Shown here piece by piece: positions 35,798 to 45,116 of a stretch of DNA of 64,000 nucleotides. The notes beneath the pieces are model-generated. The model had not been told where the DNA came from and did not search any database. It was given only the letters and a program-made list of their open reading frames with translations. Where the stretch lies: the NCBI RefSeq assembly GCF_024734665.1, contig NZ_CP102931.1, positions 62,001 through 126,000 of the forward strand, written 5' to 3'. The DNA comes from Variovorax paradoxus. GTDB lineage: Bacteria > Pseudomonadota > Gammaproteobacteria > Burkholderiales > Burkholderiaceae_C. Position numbers and translations under genes: made by a program. Each line of letters starts with the position of its first letter. Within the stretch, counting starts at the first letter, position 1.

Positions 35798-38065
35798 TCA
35801 TTCGCCCACCTTGACCACGGGAATCGCGGCAGTGGCCTGGCCACGCAGCGGCACGTTCACGCTCGTTCCGCCGTCGCCGGCCACGCCCCAGGGCAGCGGT
35901 ACGCTTTCGAGCGTGAGCGTCAGTTGATGCCGGCCGGTGGTCACCAGCGGAAATTCGAAGCGGCCGTCGCGGTCGGTGATGGCGCGGTAGCGGCCGTCGA
36001 GCAGCACCTCGACGCCGGCCACGCCGCCTTCGCCCGACTGCTGCTCGCCGTCGCGGTTGGCGTCATAGAACACGCGGCCCGACACGCTGCCGCCGCCCGC
36101 ACCCTCGCCGCGCATGCCCGCCGCCCGGTAGGCCGTGCCGGCGCTGCCCTCCCAGCGCAGGTAGACGTAGGCGGTCTTCTCATTGCTGCGATAGAGATTG
36201 GGTGCGGAATAAGAGGTCGGCAGCAGCGATGCGCGCGCCTGGTTGAAGTTGGCCATGAAGCCCACGCGCCAGCCCGCGCCCAGCTCCTTCTCGGCCATGA
36301 GCGAGCCCGACAGGCCGCGGCTGGTGTAGAGGCCGCCGCTTTGCGAGGTGTAGCGCAGGTTGCCGCCGACGTTGAAGCCGCTGTCGATCCAGTAGCGGAA
36401 TTGCAGGCCCGCCGTCGGGTAGCTGCGGGTGGTGCCGCCGCTGCTGTCGCGCGCATGGCCGAGGGTGGTGGTGAACTCGGGGCGCATCGTCTCGTAGCGC
36501 CCGCCGATCCAGTCCTGCTCCCACTGCACTTCCTGGCCGGTGGCGGCGCTGTCGCCCAGCACGATCAGCTCGTTGCGCCGCACCGTCAGCGTGAAGCGGC
36601 TGCGCGGCCAGTCGAAGAAGCGGGTCTGGTAGAAGGCGCTGCCGTAGAGGCTGCGCCCGTCGCCGCTGCCGGCGGAGCTTGTGGTGCTGCCGTCTTGCAG
36701 CCCTTCGTAGCGCGTGCGGTACGCGCTCAGGCTGCCGCCGACGGAGTTGTAGCGGTCGAACAGGTACTGGAAGTTGCCGCTCGCGCCGAAGCGCCGGTAG
36801 CCCGAGAGATGGAAGTTGGTGTCTGGCGCCGCGCGCTCGTAGTCCAGGCCGGCGCCCCAGCTCATGCGGCTGGTGTTGCGGTCCACGCGCCAGTACGCAC
36901 CGCGCGTGCCGGTCGCCAGTGCGTAGTCGCCGAAGTACAGGTTGGGCCGCGCGGTGTAGACGCCGAATTCATGGCGGTACAGGCCGGTGCGCGCGCTCGC
37001 CTCGATGAAGAGGCCCTGTGAGTTGCCGGTTGCCACGCCCGGCGTGGGCGAGTTCACGCGGCTGCCGACCAGCGTGGCGCGCGCCTTGAAGTCGCCGTCT
37101 CGCACCACCTCGCGGCCGTAGCCGAGCGACGTTGCCCAGCTCGTGACGTCCTTGCGGCCGATTCCCATCGCCGTGATGGGGTCGATGTAGTAGGCCGGAA
37201 TATCGCGCGCCTGGTCGAGCTGGAACGAGGCGAACCACGGATCGCCCAGGCGCAGCGTGGTCCCGAGCCAGCCGAGCGTGCCCTGGCTCTTCTCGAAGCC
37301 GGGGTACGGCCCGCCCGTGAGGTTGCCACGCTGGCCGATGCCGGCGCGCACGTCGAGATCGGTGTTGAAGATGCGCGTCGATGCGCCGCGCACCGTGGTC
37401 GAGCCCAGCGTGAGCCTGTAGTTGCGCGCCAGGCCGTCGGTGACTTCGCTGTAGATGTCGCCCACGGCGGTGTCGGCGAAGGTCTGCGTGGTCAGCGGAA
37501 AGCCGAGGTTGCGCAGCGTGAAGCGGCCGCTGGTTGCCTCGCGCGCATAGCCCAGCGAGCCGATGCCGATGCCGCTCGCGCTGTTGTCGCCACCCAGGTG
37601 GCGGCCGTCGGCCTGCAGCACGAACTCGCCGTAGTTGAGGGTTTCGCGGCGGTACTCGAAGCGCTGGCCGAACTCGGTTGCGCGCTGGCGGCCGTAGCCG
37701 GTGGTCGTGGCGTCGCCGAAGCCGATGCGACTTTCCACCAGCCAGGCGCGGTAGCCTTGCGGCTGCTCGGCTTCGGGCGTTGCGTCGGCCGCCGCGGTGT
37801 CGGCCTCGAGGGTCATGAAGCGGTCTTCGTAGCTCTTGGGCGCGGAGTCGACGAGCGCCTTCAGCCGCGCCTGCTCTGCCTGTGCACGGTCGAGGGTCTC
37901 GATGCGTGCGTCAGCCACGGCCTGGGGTTTCTGGGGCTCGGCCTGCGCCTGCGCGCAGGACAGCCATGCCAGGGCGGTCGTGCATTCGAGCCACACGAGT
38001 GCGCCCCTCGGATGCCACAAGGCTCCGGCGGGACCGGGTACGGTCCACGGCGTCATTCGAATCAT
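35798..38065 (-). CDS. Large outer-membrane beta-barrel with C-terminal SdrD-B-like domain, usher-like by context
   Basis: 755 residues. Signal peptide (about 1-43), a short coiled Glu/Ala-rich segment (EQARLKALVD), then about 550 residues of alternating polar/aromatic strands typical of a barrel, ending in a domain like SdrD B/carboxypeptidase-regulatory (VSGRVFYDANRDGEQQSGE, ITDRDGRFEFPLV, about 660-720). It begins the operon of chaperone and exported subunits, so it is the natural candidate for the secretion pore, yet I see no classical FimD/PapC usher N-domain or plug. Start at ATG 38065; ATG 38055 is also possible. Confidence 0.75.
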   Translation of the reverse strand: MIRMTPWTVPGPAGALWHPRGALVWLECTTALAWLSCAQAQAEPQKPQAVADARIETLDRAQAEQARLKALVDSAPKSYEDRFMTLEADTAAADATPEAEQPQGYRAWLVESRIGFGDATTTGYGRQRATEFGQRFEYRRETLNYGEFVLQADGRHLGGDNSASGIGIGSLGYAREATSGRFTLRNLGFPLTTQTFADTAVGDIYSEVTDGLARNYRLTLGSTTVRGASTRIFNTDLDVRAGIGQRGNLTGGPYPGFEKSQGTLGWLGTTLRLGDPWFASFQLDQARDIPAYYIDPITAMGIGRKDVTSWATSLGYGREVVRDGDFKARATLVGSRVNSPTPGVATGNSQGLFIEASARTGLYRHEFGVYTARPNLYFGDYALATGTRGAYWRVDRNTSRMSWGAGLDYERAAPDTNFHLSGYRRFGASGNFQYLFDRYNSVGGSLSAYRTRYEGLQDGSTTSSAGSGDGRSLYGSAFYQTRFFDWPRSRFTLTVRRNELIVLGDSAATGQEVQWEQDWIGGRYETMRPEFTTTLGHARDSSGGTTRSYPTAGLQFRYWIDSGFNVGGNLRYTSQSGGLYTSRGLSGSLMAEKELGAGWRVGFMANFNQARASLLPTSYSAPNLYRSNEKTAYVYLRWEGSAGTAYRAAGMRGEGAGGGSVSGRVFYDANRDGEQQSGEGGVAGVEVLLDGRYRAITDRDGRFEFPLVTTGRHQLTLTLESVPLPWGVAGDGGTSVNVPLRGQATAAIPVVKVGE

Positions 38066-38133
38066 CTGGCGACATCCCTGTTTTGTCTCCCGGGTGTTGC
38101 GGCCCTGTTCCGGATCAGCGCAGGGTATTTCAT

Positions 38134-38157
38134 AAATGTTGACGAACGTCAATATTT
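38134..38157. promoter_or_regulatory. 24-bp palindrome upstream of the barrel operon
   Basis: AAAT, g, TTGACG, aa, CGTCAA, t, ATTT: symmetric except the centre and one pair. On the minus strand its right half gives a TTGACG -35 hexamer for the barrel operon (start 38065), so a repressor or activator bound here would act on that promoter. Confidence 0.45.
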
Positions 38158-38226
38158 CGTGACCCCGAGGGCTTCCCCGTGTGAGAACGTTGTTTCTTAA
38201 GTCTTCAGGGGTGCGAAAAATGGAGC

Positions 38227-38262
38227 CTTTCGACCCCATTTGCCTCTTGATGAGGTCGAAAG
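38227..38262. promoter_or_regulatory. Inverted repeat between the barrel operon and htpG
   Basis: CTTTCGACC (38227-38235) and GGTCGAAAG (38254-38262) are exact inverted copies with 18 bases between. It lies 88 bp before htpG. It is not a CIRCE element. Possible operator or transcript stem-loop. Confidence 0.4.
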
Positions 38263-38349
38263 ACCACCCATTTAAAGAAGTTGGCACAGCGTCACCGCAT
38301 GGACGCCGTGCCCGACTTAGAATTTTTTGGCTTCGATATTTCTCTTTCC

Positions 38350-40386
38350 ATGTCTGATTCCTCCAAAACCAAACTCCCCTTCCAGGCTGAAGTCGCGCAA
38401 CTGCTGCACCTCGTCACGCATGCGCTTTACTCGAACAAGGAAATCTTCCTGCGCGAGCTGATCTCGAACGCGTCGGACGCGTGCGACAAGCTGCGCTTCG
38501 AGGCGCTCGACCACCCCGAGCTGTATGAAGACCAGCCAGAGCTCGACGTGCGCCTGAGCTTCGACAAGGCCGCGCGCACCATCACCATCACCGACAAGGG
38601 CATCGGCCTGTCGCGCCAGGAGGCCATCGACAACCTCGGCACCATCGCCAAGAGCGGCACCAAGGACTTCATGAGCAAGCTCAGCGGCGATCAGAAGGCC
38701 GACGCACAGCTCATCGGCCAGTTCGGCGTGGGCTTCTACTCGGGCTTCATCGTGGCCGACAAGATCGCCGTCGAATCGCGCCGCGCGGGCCTGCCCGCCG
38801 ACCAGGGCGTGCGCTGGGCCAGCGGCGGCGCCGGCGACTTCGAGGTGGCCGACATCACGCGCGCAGAGCGCGGCACCAGCATCACGCTGCACCTGCGCGA
38901 CGACGCCGACGAATACCTCAACGCCTGGAAGATCAAGCAGATCGTCGGCAAGTACTCCGACCACATCTCCCTGCCCATCCTGATGGAAAAGGAAGAGTGG
39001 AAGGACGGCGAGAACGACCAGCCCGGCGACATGGTGAAGACCGGCGAGTGGGAAACCGTCAACAAGGCCAACGCCCTGTGGAGCCGCCCCAAGAAGGACA
39101 TCACCACCGAGCAGTACGAAGAGTTCTACAAGAGCATCAGCCACGACTACGAGGCCCCGCTCGCCTGGAGCCACAACCGCGTCGAAGGCAGCACCGAGTA
39201 CACGCAGCTGCTCTACATCCCGGCCAAGGCACCGTTCGACCTGTGGAACCGCGAGAAGAGCGCGGGCGTGAAGCTCTACGTGAAGCGCGTCTTCATCATG
39301 GACGACGCCGAGGCGCTGTTGCCCAGCTACCTGCGCTTCGTCAAGGGCGTGATCGACTCTGCCGACCTGCCGCTGAACGTGAGCCGCGAGCTGCTGCAGG
39401 AAAGCCGCGACGTGAAGGCGATCCGCGAAGGCAGCACCAAGCGCGTGCTCGGCATGCTCGAAGACCTGGCCAAGAAGCAGAAGACCGCGCCCGAGAGCGG
39501 CGAGGGCAAGATCGACGTGGGCTCGGGCGAATCGGTGCCTGCACCGGAGCCGACCGAAGGCGTGACCGACGTCGTCGACAAGAACACGCCCACTGCCGCC
39601 GAAGCTGCGGTGGCCGCGGCCGACGAATCCGGCAAGTACGCCAAGTTCTACGCCGAGTTCGGCGCGGTGCTGAAAGAAGGCCTGGGCGAAGACATGGGCA
39701 ACCGTGACCGCATCGCCAAGCTGCTGCGCTATGCCTCCACCACCACCGACGCGGTGGGCGTGAGCTTTGCCGATTACAAGGCGCGCATGAAGGAAGGCCA
39801 GGACGCGATCTACTACATCACGGCCGACACCCTCGCCGCCGCCAAGAACAGCCCGCAGCTCGAAGTCTTCAAGAAGAAGGGCATCGAGGTGCTGCTCATG
39901 ACCGACCGTGTCGACGAGTGGGCGCTGAACTATCTGAGCGAGTTCGACGGCACCCCGATGCAGAGCGTGGCAAAGGGCGCGGTCGATCTCGGCAAGCTGC
40001 AGGACGAGGCCGAGAAGAAGGCCGCCGAGGAGGCCGCCGAGTCGTTCAAGCCCATGCTCGAGAAGCTCAAGGAAGCGCTGAAGGACAAGGCCGAAGACGT
40101 GCGCGTGACCACGCGCCTGGTCGACTCGCCCGCCTGCCTCGTGGTGCAGGACGGCGGCATGAGCACGCAACTCGCGCGCATGCTCAAGCAGGCCGGCCAG
40201 CCCGCGCCCGAACTGAAGCCGGTGCTCGAAGTGAACGCCGAGCATCCGCTGGTGAAGAAGCTCGAGGGCTCGTCGCACTTCGACGATCTCGCGAACATCC
40301 TGTTCGACCAGGCGCTGCTCGCCGAAGGCGGGCTGCCAGCCGACCCGGCCGCCTACGTGAGGCGCGTCAACGCGCTGCTGGTGTGA
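38350..40386 (+). CDS. htpG: Molecular chaperone HtpG (Hsp90)
   Basis: 678 residues (E. coli 624). GHKL ATPase domain with [38 protein letters not shown] and [11 protein letters not shown]; middle domain with [16 protein letters not shown]; dimerisation domain at the end. Extra length comes from a Pro/Glu/Ala/Val-rich insert at about residues 380-420. Helps fold and remodel client proteins in the cytoplasm. I looked for a heat-shock promoter and found no convincing pair. Confidence 0.97.
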   Translation: MSDSSKTKLPFQAEVAQLLHLVTHALYSNKEIFLRELISNASDACDKLRFEALDHPELYEDQPELDVRLSFDKAARTITITDKGIGLSRQEAIDNLGTIAKSGTKDFMSKLSGDQKADAQLIGQFGVGFYSGFIVADKIAVESRRAGLPADQGVRWASGGAGDFEVADITRAERGTSITLHLRDDADEYLNAWKIKQIVGKYSDHISLPILMEKEEWKDGENDQPGDMVKTGEWETVNKANALWSRPKKDITTEQYEEFYKSISHDYEAPLAWSHNRVEGSTEYTQLLYIPAKAPFDLWNREKSAGVKLYVKRVFIMDDAEALLPSYLRFVKGVIDSADLPLNVSRELLQESRDVKAIREGSTKRVLGMLEDLAKKQKTAPESGEGKIDVGSGESVPAPEPTEGVTDVVDKNTPTAAEAAVAAADESGKYAKFYAEFGAVLKEGLGEDMGNRDRIAKLLRYASTTTDAVGVSFADYKARMKEGQDAIYYITADTLAAAKNSPQLEVFKKKGIEVLLMTDRVDEWALNYLSEFDGTPMQSVAKGAVDLGKLQDEAEKKAAEEAAESFKPMLEKLKEALKDKAEDVRVTTRLVDSPACLVVQDGGMSTQLARMLKQAGQPAPELKPVLEVNAEHPLVKKLEGSSHFDDLANILFDQALLAEGGLPADPAAYVRRVNALLV

Positions 40387-41066
40387 ACGACCGGCCGCGC
40401 GTCCCTCGTGCAGCAGCCGTCGTTCCGGCGGCGCTGCTGTTGCTTCTGACGGGCGGCTGTTCTCACTATCACGTCGGCATTCCGCTGGTGCCCGGGCTCT
40501 CGCTGGGGCTGGGCGCCACCAAGGACGGCAATTTCTCGGTGGGGCTCAACACCGGCTTCGGCCCGCTCGGCGCTGGCGTGGCCGTGAACAACGGCGGGCA
40601 GGTGTCGGGCTCGGCCGGCGTGGGTGTCGGCGTGGGGCCGGTGGCCACGGGGGTCAGCAAGGGCGCGGTGCTCTACGACCCGAAGGCTGCGCCTGCGGCT
40701 CCCGCTGCTGTGGCGGGCGCTCCGGCCGGTGCGGTGGCATCAGCGACACCCGCTGCACCTGTGGCACCAGCAACTTTGGCATCGACCCCTGCGGGAACGC
40801 CGGCGACGGTTGTCCCCGTGCGCTATTCGACACCTGCCGATCCGTTCACGCCCATCGCCACTCCTGCTGCCGCGGCCCAGGCACCCGCTGCCTCTTCGGT
40901 GGCGCGCACCGCAGCACCGGCCCGGCCGCCCCTCGTCAAGATCACGCGTCCGCCGCCGGAGCCTCCAGCGCCCGCCGTGAACATCAAGTACCGCACCCCG
41001 GCCGTGGCTGCCGCCGCGGCCTCGGCCCGCGAAACCGGCACGCCCGGCAACCCCGTCGCTCCCTGA
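40383..41066 (+). CDS. Putative lipoprotein with Pro/Ala-rich tail
   Basis: 227 residues. GTG start (40383-40385) inside the htpG stop region (GTGA overlap). A signal with lipobox-like LLLLLTGGC (Cys about 24) predicts a lipid-anchored protein. The first half is Gly/Val-rich ([20 protein letters not shown]), the second half is Ala/Pro/Thr-rich and probably unstructured. No known domain; the Pro-rich tail may span the cell wall. Confidence 0.65.
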   Translation: MNDRPRVPRAAAVVPAALLLLLTGGCSHYHVGIPLVPGLSLGLGATKDGNFSVGLNTGFGPLGAGVAVNNGGQVSGSAGVGVGVGPVATGVSKGAVLYDPKAAPAAPAAVAGAPAGAVASATPAAPVAPATLASTPAGTPATVVPVRYSTPADPFTPIATPAAAAQAPAASSVARTAAPARPPLVKITRPPPEPPAPAVNIKYRTPAVAAAAASARETGTPGNPVAP

Positions 41067-41140
41067 TCGACGCGCCTTTCACACGAACACGCGACCCGGC
41101 CTAACATCGCGGCTGGTATCTCCTCCGGAGACAGTCGTCC

Positions 41141-42127
41141 ATGACCCGCCGACCGCTGCTGCTGCACCTCCTGACCATGGCCGCCCTCGCGGCCACGGGA
41201 CTGCCCCGCGCAGCGAGGGCGCAGGCCGCATACCCCACCAGGCCCATCCGCTGGATCGTGCCGTACCCCGCGGGGGCCGGCGCCGACATCGTCGCGCGCA
41301 CCATCGGCACGCAGCTCGCCATCGACGCGGGGCAGCCGGTGGTCATCGAGAACCGCGCAGGCGGCAACACCGCGCTCGGCGCCATCGAGGCCGCACGCGC
41401 GCCGGCCGACGGCTACACGCTGCTGTCGGCCGACAACGGCACGCTGGTGTTCAACCCCGCGCTGTACCGCAACCTCAGCTACAACCCCTCGCGCGACTTC
41501 GCGCCCGTCACCCTGCTGGGCCGGCTGCCGATGGTGCTGCTGGTAGGCCCTTCCAGCGGCGTGAGGGACGCGCGCGCCTTCATCGACGATGCGCGCGCCT
41601 TTCCCGGCAAGGTCAGCTTTGCCTCTGCCGGCACCGGCAGTCCGCAGCACCTGGCGATGGAGCTGCTCGAACGCGAAGCCGGGCTGGAGATGGTGCACGT
41701 GCCCTACCGCGGCGTCGCACCTGCGCTGGCCGACGTGGCGGGCGGCCAGTTGCCGGTGCTGATGTGCGACCTGGCCGCGTCGCGCCGCTTCATCCAGGGC
41801 AGCAAGCTGCGCGCGCTGGCGGTGGCGCACCCGCAGCGGCTGAAGGAACTGCCGGCCGTGCCGACCTTCGCCGAGCTAGGCATGCCGCGCGTAGAGGCTG
41901 CTGCGCTCATGGGCCTGGTGGTGCCCGCCAACACCCCGGGCGAGATCGTGACGCGGCTGCAGCAGTCGGTGGCCAGCGCCATCCACAACCCCGCCGTGCT
42001 GCGCAAGCTTGCCGAGTTCGGTGTCGAACCGGTGGGCGATGCGCCTTCGCAGTTCGCGGCGCTGCTGCAGGGCGAGTCGGCGCGCTGGCATCCGCTGATC
42101 CGCGATCTCAATCTCTCGCTCGACTGA
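41141..42127 (+). CDS. Bug-family (TctC-like) periplasmic substrate-binding protein
   Basis: 328 residues with signal peptide (cleavage near ARAQ). Tripartite tricarboxylate transporter receptor type: YPTRPIRWIVPYPAGAGADIVAR, VVIENRAGGNTALGAIEAARAPADGYTLL, ASAGTGSPQHLAMELL. Captures carboxylates or aromatic acids for TctAB or acts as a sensor. No TctA/TctB genes nearby, as usual for Bug proteins in Burkholderiales. Confidence 0.92.
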   Translation: MTRRPLLLHLLTMAALAATGLPRAARAQAAYPTRPIRWIVPYPAGAGADIVARTIGTQLAIDAGQPVVIENRAGGNTALGAIEAARAPADGYTLLSADNGTLVFNPALYRNLSYNPSRDFAPVTLLGRLPMVLLVGPSSGVRDARAFIDDARAFPGKVSFASAGTGSPQHLAMELLEREAGLEMVHVPYRGVAPALADVAGGQLPVLMCDLAASRRFIQGSKLRALAVAHPQRLKELPAVPTFAELGMPRVEAAALMGLVVPANTPGEIVTRLQQSVASAIHNPAVLRKLAEFGVEPVGDAPSQFAALLQGESARWHPLIRDLNLSLD

Positions 42128-42266
42128 GCCCGGCCCTTTACGGCAACTTTGCGCATGCGCAGAGTCTTTCTCACTTTGAACTAAGAGTCGCTGCCTAGAT
42201 TGACGCATCGCACAGAAAAGGTCGGCGAGGCGGGTTGCAGAGGGCAGGCCGGTCCTCCCGAGACCC

Positions 42267-43922
42267 ATGACCACGAGCCGGTTCCACCACGTCATTTTTG
42301 CGGACGACTTCTTCCGCTCTCCAGCCAACGGGCTGCAGTATCACGCCGCCAATCGGCGCTTCCTCCGGGGCTTCTTCGACACCGCGCTGGGACGCCTGGG
42401 CCTGCCGATGCGCGAGATCACGCCGTTGTCGGAAGGCGGCCGCATCGACGTCGAGCGCCTGATGGACCGGCTGGAGCTGCCCCGCACACCGGCCGGCTGG
42501 GCACGCGCCTGCATCGCCAACCTGCTGCCGCTGGCCGGGCGCGAAGGCCTGCCGGCGTTCGACCCCGGCTGCCTCGTGATCGGCTGGGGCCTCACGCCCG
42601 CGCTGCAGCAGTGCATAGACCGCAGCGGCGCGAGCTACCTGGACATCGAGATCGACCCGCGCCGCTTCACCGAGCATTTGCACTTCTGCGCGCGCACCAA
42701 CGACCCTGTGATCGAGGCCGCGCTGCTGTCGCGCCGCGTGGACGAAGAACTGTTCTGGAACCACGCGAGCGCGCTCAAGGGCCGCTTCGCGCGCCACGGC
42801 GCGGCCTCGCTGTTCGACTCACGCCTGCGTGTGGGCCTGTTCTTCGGCCAGAGCCTGGTCGATCTGTCGCTGGTCAGCGGCGGACGCACCATGCACCCGG
42901 CCAGCGTGATCGCGCCGCTGCGCGAGCTGGCGAACAGCGTCGACCTGCTGGTCATCAAGCCGCACCCTTATGAGAGCGCACTTCACGACCTGGCGCCCAT
43001 CGCGCGTGCCATTCCCAATGTGGCGTGGACAAAGGAGAACACGTACGCGCTGCTGTCCGCGGCCAACGTGCATTTCGCATCCAGCCTGTCGTCGAGCGTG
43101 CTGACCGAGGCGCACTACTTTCGCAAGCCCGCGCACGCACTGATCCGCGCCGACCGCAATTCGGCCGGGTTGCTGCCCGAGGCCTGCTCTGACTGGATCC
43201 CAGTGGGCGCCGCGCTGGGCGCGATGGATTTCATGGCCGCCGCCTGTGGTGCTGACGACAACAACAATGCCAAGCCGAGCCTCACGGCCTGGCCCGCGGC
43301 GGCGATCGACCGCGCCTTCCTCACGCGCTGGGGTCTCGACGATCAGACCCAGGGCCTGCCCGAAGTGTCCGAGCTGCAGATGGGGCGTTCCTACCTGTTC
43401 CATCCCGGCAGCCCCGCGATGAGCTGGCTCAGTCACGGCTGGGCGGGCTTCGATGGCGATGGCGCGCGCAGCGAGGGCGAGTTGGCCTGCCTCGTCATTC
43501 CCTTGCCTTCACTAGCACAGTCGCCCGTGCTGTCGCACCAGCGGCCGTACCGGCTCGAGGTGAGCATCGACTACCGCAGCAACGCCAAGGCCACCAGCGT
43601 GCTCGCCATGTTCGACGGCACGGTGCTTACGGGCCAGCGCGGCACCGGCGCGCGGCGGCGCAGCCTGGTGTTCGAGGTCGAGCCGACAGCGGGACGCAAG
43701 TGCCTGGTGCTGCAGTTCGTCGTGGCCGCCGGCACGGGGCGCCGCATGGCCCAACCGGCCTTCACCATCAGGAAGCTGCAGGTGTCGCTGCGCATGGGCC
43801 GCGGAGCGATCTCCGCGCCGCCGAAGACGACAGCGAAGCAGTGGCCCGAGATGCATCCGGTGCGTGCGATGACGCGGGTATTTCGCGCGTTGATCGATAC
43901 GGCGCGTGGGGTTCTTGGGTAG
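42267..43922 (+). CDS. Putative polysaccharide-associated protein (KpsC/KpsS-like fold)
   Basis: 551 residues, no signal peptide. The middle has features of capsule synthesis GT-B proteins: LLVIKPHPYE (about 231-240) and FASSLSSSVLTEAHYFRKP (about 269-287), the usual phosphate/sugar-binding stretch. The C-terminal 150 residues look like a separate beta-rich domain (RLEVSIDYRSNAKATSV, RRSLVFEVEP). Probably transfers or binds a sugar in surface glycan synthesis. Convergent with the glycosyltransferase gene beyond repeat copy 3. Confidence 0.6.
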   Translation: MTTSRFHHVIFADDFFRSPANGLQYHAANRRFLRGFFDTALGRLGLPMREITPLSEGGRIDVERLMDRLELPRTPAGWARACIANLLPLAGREGLPAFDPGCLVIGWGLTPALQQCIDRSGASYLDIEIDPRRFTEHLHFCARTNDPVIEAALLSRRVDEELFWNHASALKGRFARHGAASLFDSRLRVGLFFGQSLVDLSLVSGGRTMHPASVIAPLRELANSVDLLVIKPHPYESALHDLAPIARAIPNVAWTKENTYALLSAANVHFASSLSSSVLTEAHYFRKPAHALIRADRNSAGLLPEACSDWIPVGAALGAMDFMAAACGADDNNNAKPSLTAWPAAAIDRAFLTRWGLDDQTQGLPEVSELQMGRSYLFHPGSPAMSWLSHGWAGFDGDGARSEGELACLVIPLPSLAQSPVLSHQRPYRLEVSIDYRSNAKATSVLAMFDGTVLTGQRGTGARRRSLVFEVEPTAGRKCLVLQFVVAAGTGRRMAQPAFTIRKLQVSLRMGRGAISAPPKTTAKQWPEMHPVRAMTRVFRALIDTARGVLG

Positions 43923-43941
43923 CTGGTGACGGCCGTTGTTC

Positions 43942-44009
43942 AGGGCGCGATCACGCCGACGGGGGACATTCGCGGAGGGGAGTACCCGGTGTCATTCGCA
44001 CGCACCCCG
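43942..44009 (-). repeat. Composite palindromic element, copy 3 (deletion remnant)
   Basis: 68 bp only: the outer end of half B (GATCACGCCGACGGGG) joined directly to the inner end of reversed half A (GGGGGACATTCGCGGAGGGG onward). Deletion of the central 180 bp, probably between short G runs. Orientation as copy 2. It overlaps the 3' end of the 43992 gene and supplies its stop codon. Confidence 0.85.
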
Positions 44010-45113
44010 AACGGCAAGCCCGAACAGCAGCGCAGTCCAATGCTGCAGCCGCTCGATGGCTCCCTGGCGTCCCTCGGTGGCATCCGCCACGCTAGCCGGC
44101 AATGCAAGCAAATCGCCGGCAGCAACGGCAACCGCCCGAGCAAACTTCGGCGCATCGCCGCGCCACACCACCACACGGTGCGCCAGACCAAGCTGCGCCG
44201 CGCGCCCCGCGTTGATCGCCTGTTCGGGCTGGTCGGTCAGCAGCAACAGGATCGGCTTTCGGTAGACCGCCGCGATAGACAGCGCCGCCATTCCCGGCGC
44301 CGAAACGATGAACGCGCTGTGCGCCGCCGCCTCTATCCAGTGCTCATCGCGCGCATGCCAGTGCGGCCGATGGGCATAGCCTTCGCCGACGAGATGCGCC
44401 GGCACGCCTGCGTCGGCAAGACCCTGTTCCAGGCCGTCGGCAAGCGCCGGCTCCTGAAAATGCGGGTTGAGGTACACGGCAGCCGCGCGCTGTGCCGCAT
44501 CGCTGTGGTCCACCGCATCGACCACCGCGACCGGCGTGGCCAGCCGGTGGCGACCATGGCCGTCGTGCTGCGGCTCTCCGTAGGCGAAGTCGTGCTCGAT
44601 GCGCGCGAGGCTGCGGTCGATCTGCCACGCCACGATGCCACCGAACAGCTTTGCAACCGCGCCGGGCATCCGTCCCTTGAAATTGGTTTCTAGCGCGCGC
44701 CGCAGGCTGACGCCGTACACGTGCACGACCTTGCGCCGCCAGAACGGCAGCCAGCCCATCAGCAGCAGCGCGGGATGGAACGAGTCGTTCACCACCAGGT
44801 CGGCTTTGCGGAAGTGCGCACGCAGCCGCCACACGTCGCGCAGCATGCGCTCAGGGCGGAACATGTAGTGCGCCACGTTGCGGTCGGTTTCGCGGCGCAG
44901 CATGTTCTGCTGCGTGTCGAACTGCACTGCGTAGTGGCGCGAGAGCACCGGCGCATCGATGTCGAAGCCGGCGAGAAAGCGCGCGCCTTCGTCCGAGGTG
45001 GTGAGCACCTGCACCTGCGCGCCGGCTGCGCGCAGCGCATGCGCGAGCAGCTGTGCGCGCATAAGGTGGCCGCGCGCGTCCGCGGTCGCGAGGTAGAGGA
45101 TGCGCGGCGGCAT
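43992..45113 (-). CDS. MurG-like GT-B glycosyltransferase
   Basis: 373 residues. N-terminal LYLATADARGHLMRAQLLA is the nucleotide-sugar-transferase glycine-rich loop; C-terminal SAPGMAALSIAAVYRKPILLLLTDQPEQAINA matches the donor-binding segment of MurG-like enzymes. Last gene of a four-gene run, 3 bp after the ferritin-like gene. The last few codons (RGACE and stop) lie in repeat copy 3, so the ancestral C-terminus may have been different. Confidence 0.75.
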   Translation of the reverse strand: MPPRILYLATADARGHLMRAQLLAHALRAAGAQVQVLTTSDEGARFLAGFDIDAPVLSRHYAVQFDTQQNMLRRETDRNVAHYMFRPERMLRDVWRLRAHFRKADLVVNDSFHPALLLMGWLPFWRRKVVHVYGVSLRRALETNFKGRMPGAVAKLFGGIVAWQIDRSLARIEHDFAYGEPQHDGHGRHRLATPVAVVDAVDHSDAAQRAAAVYLNPHFQEPALADGLEQGLADAGVPAHLVGEGYAHRPHWHARDEHWIEAAAHSAFIVSAPGMAALSIAAVYRKPILLLLTDQPEQAINAGRAAQLGLAHRVVVWRGDAPKFARAVAVAAGDLLALPASVADATEGRQGAIERLQHWTALLFGLAVRGACE

Positions 45114-45116
45114 CGC

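Noticed and set aside
38232..38241. CCCCATTT-like sequence before htpG as a heat-shock sigma factor -10
   Set aside because: No CTTGAA-like -35 at 13-17 bases upstream, so there is no convincing heat-shock promoter.
38317..40278. A 653-codon frame antisense to htpG
   Set aside because: Mirrors the codon pattern of htpG; no recognisable protein.
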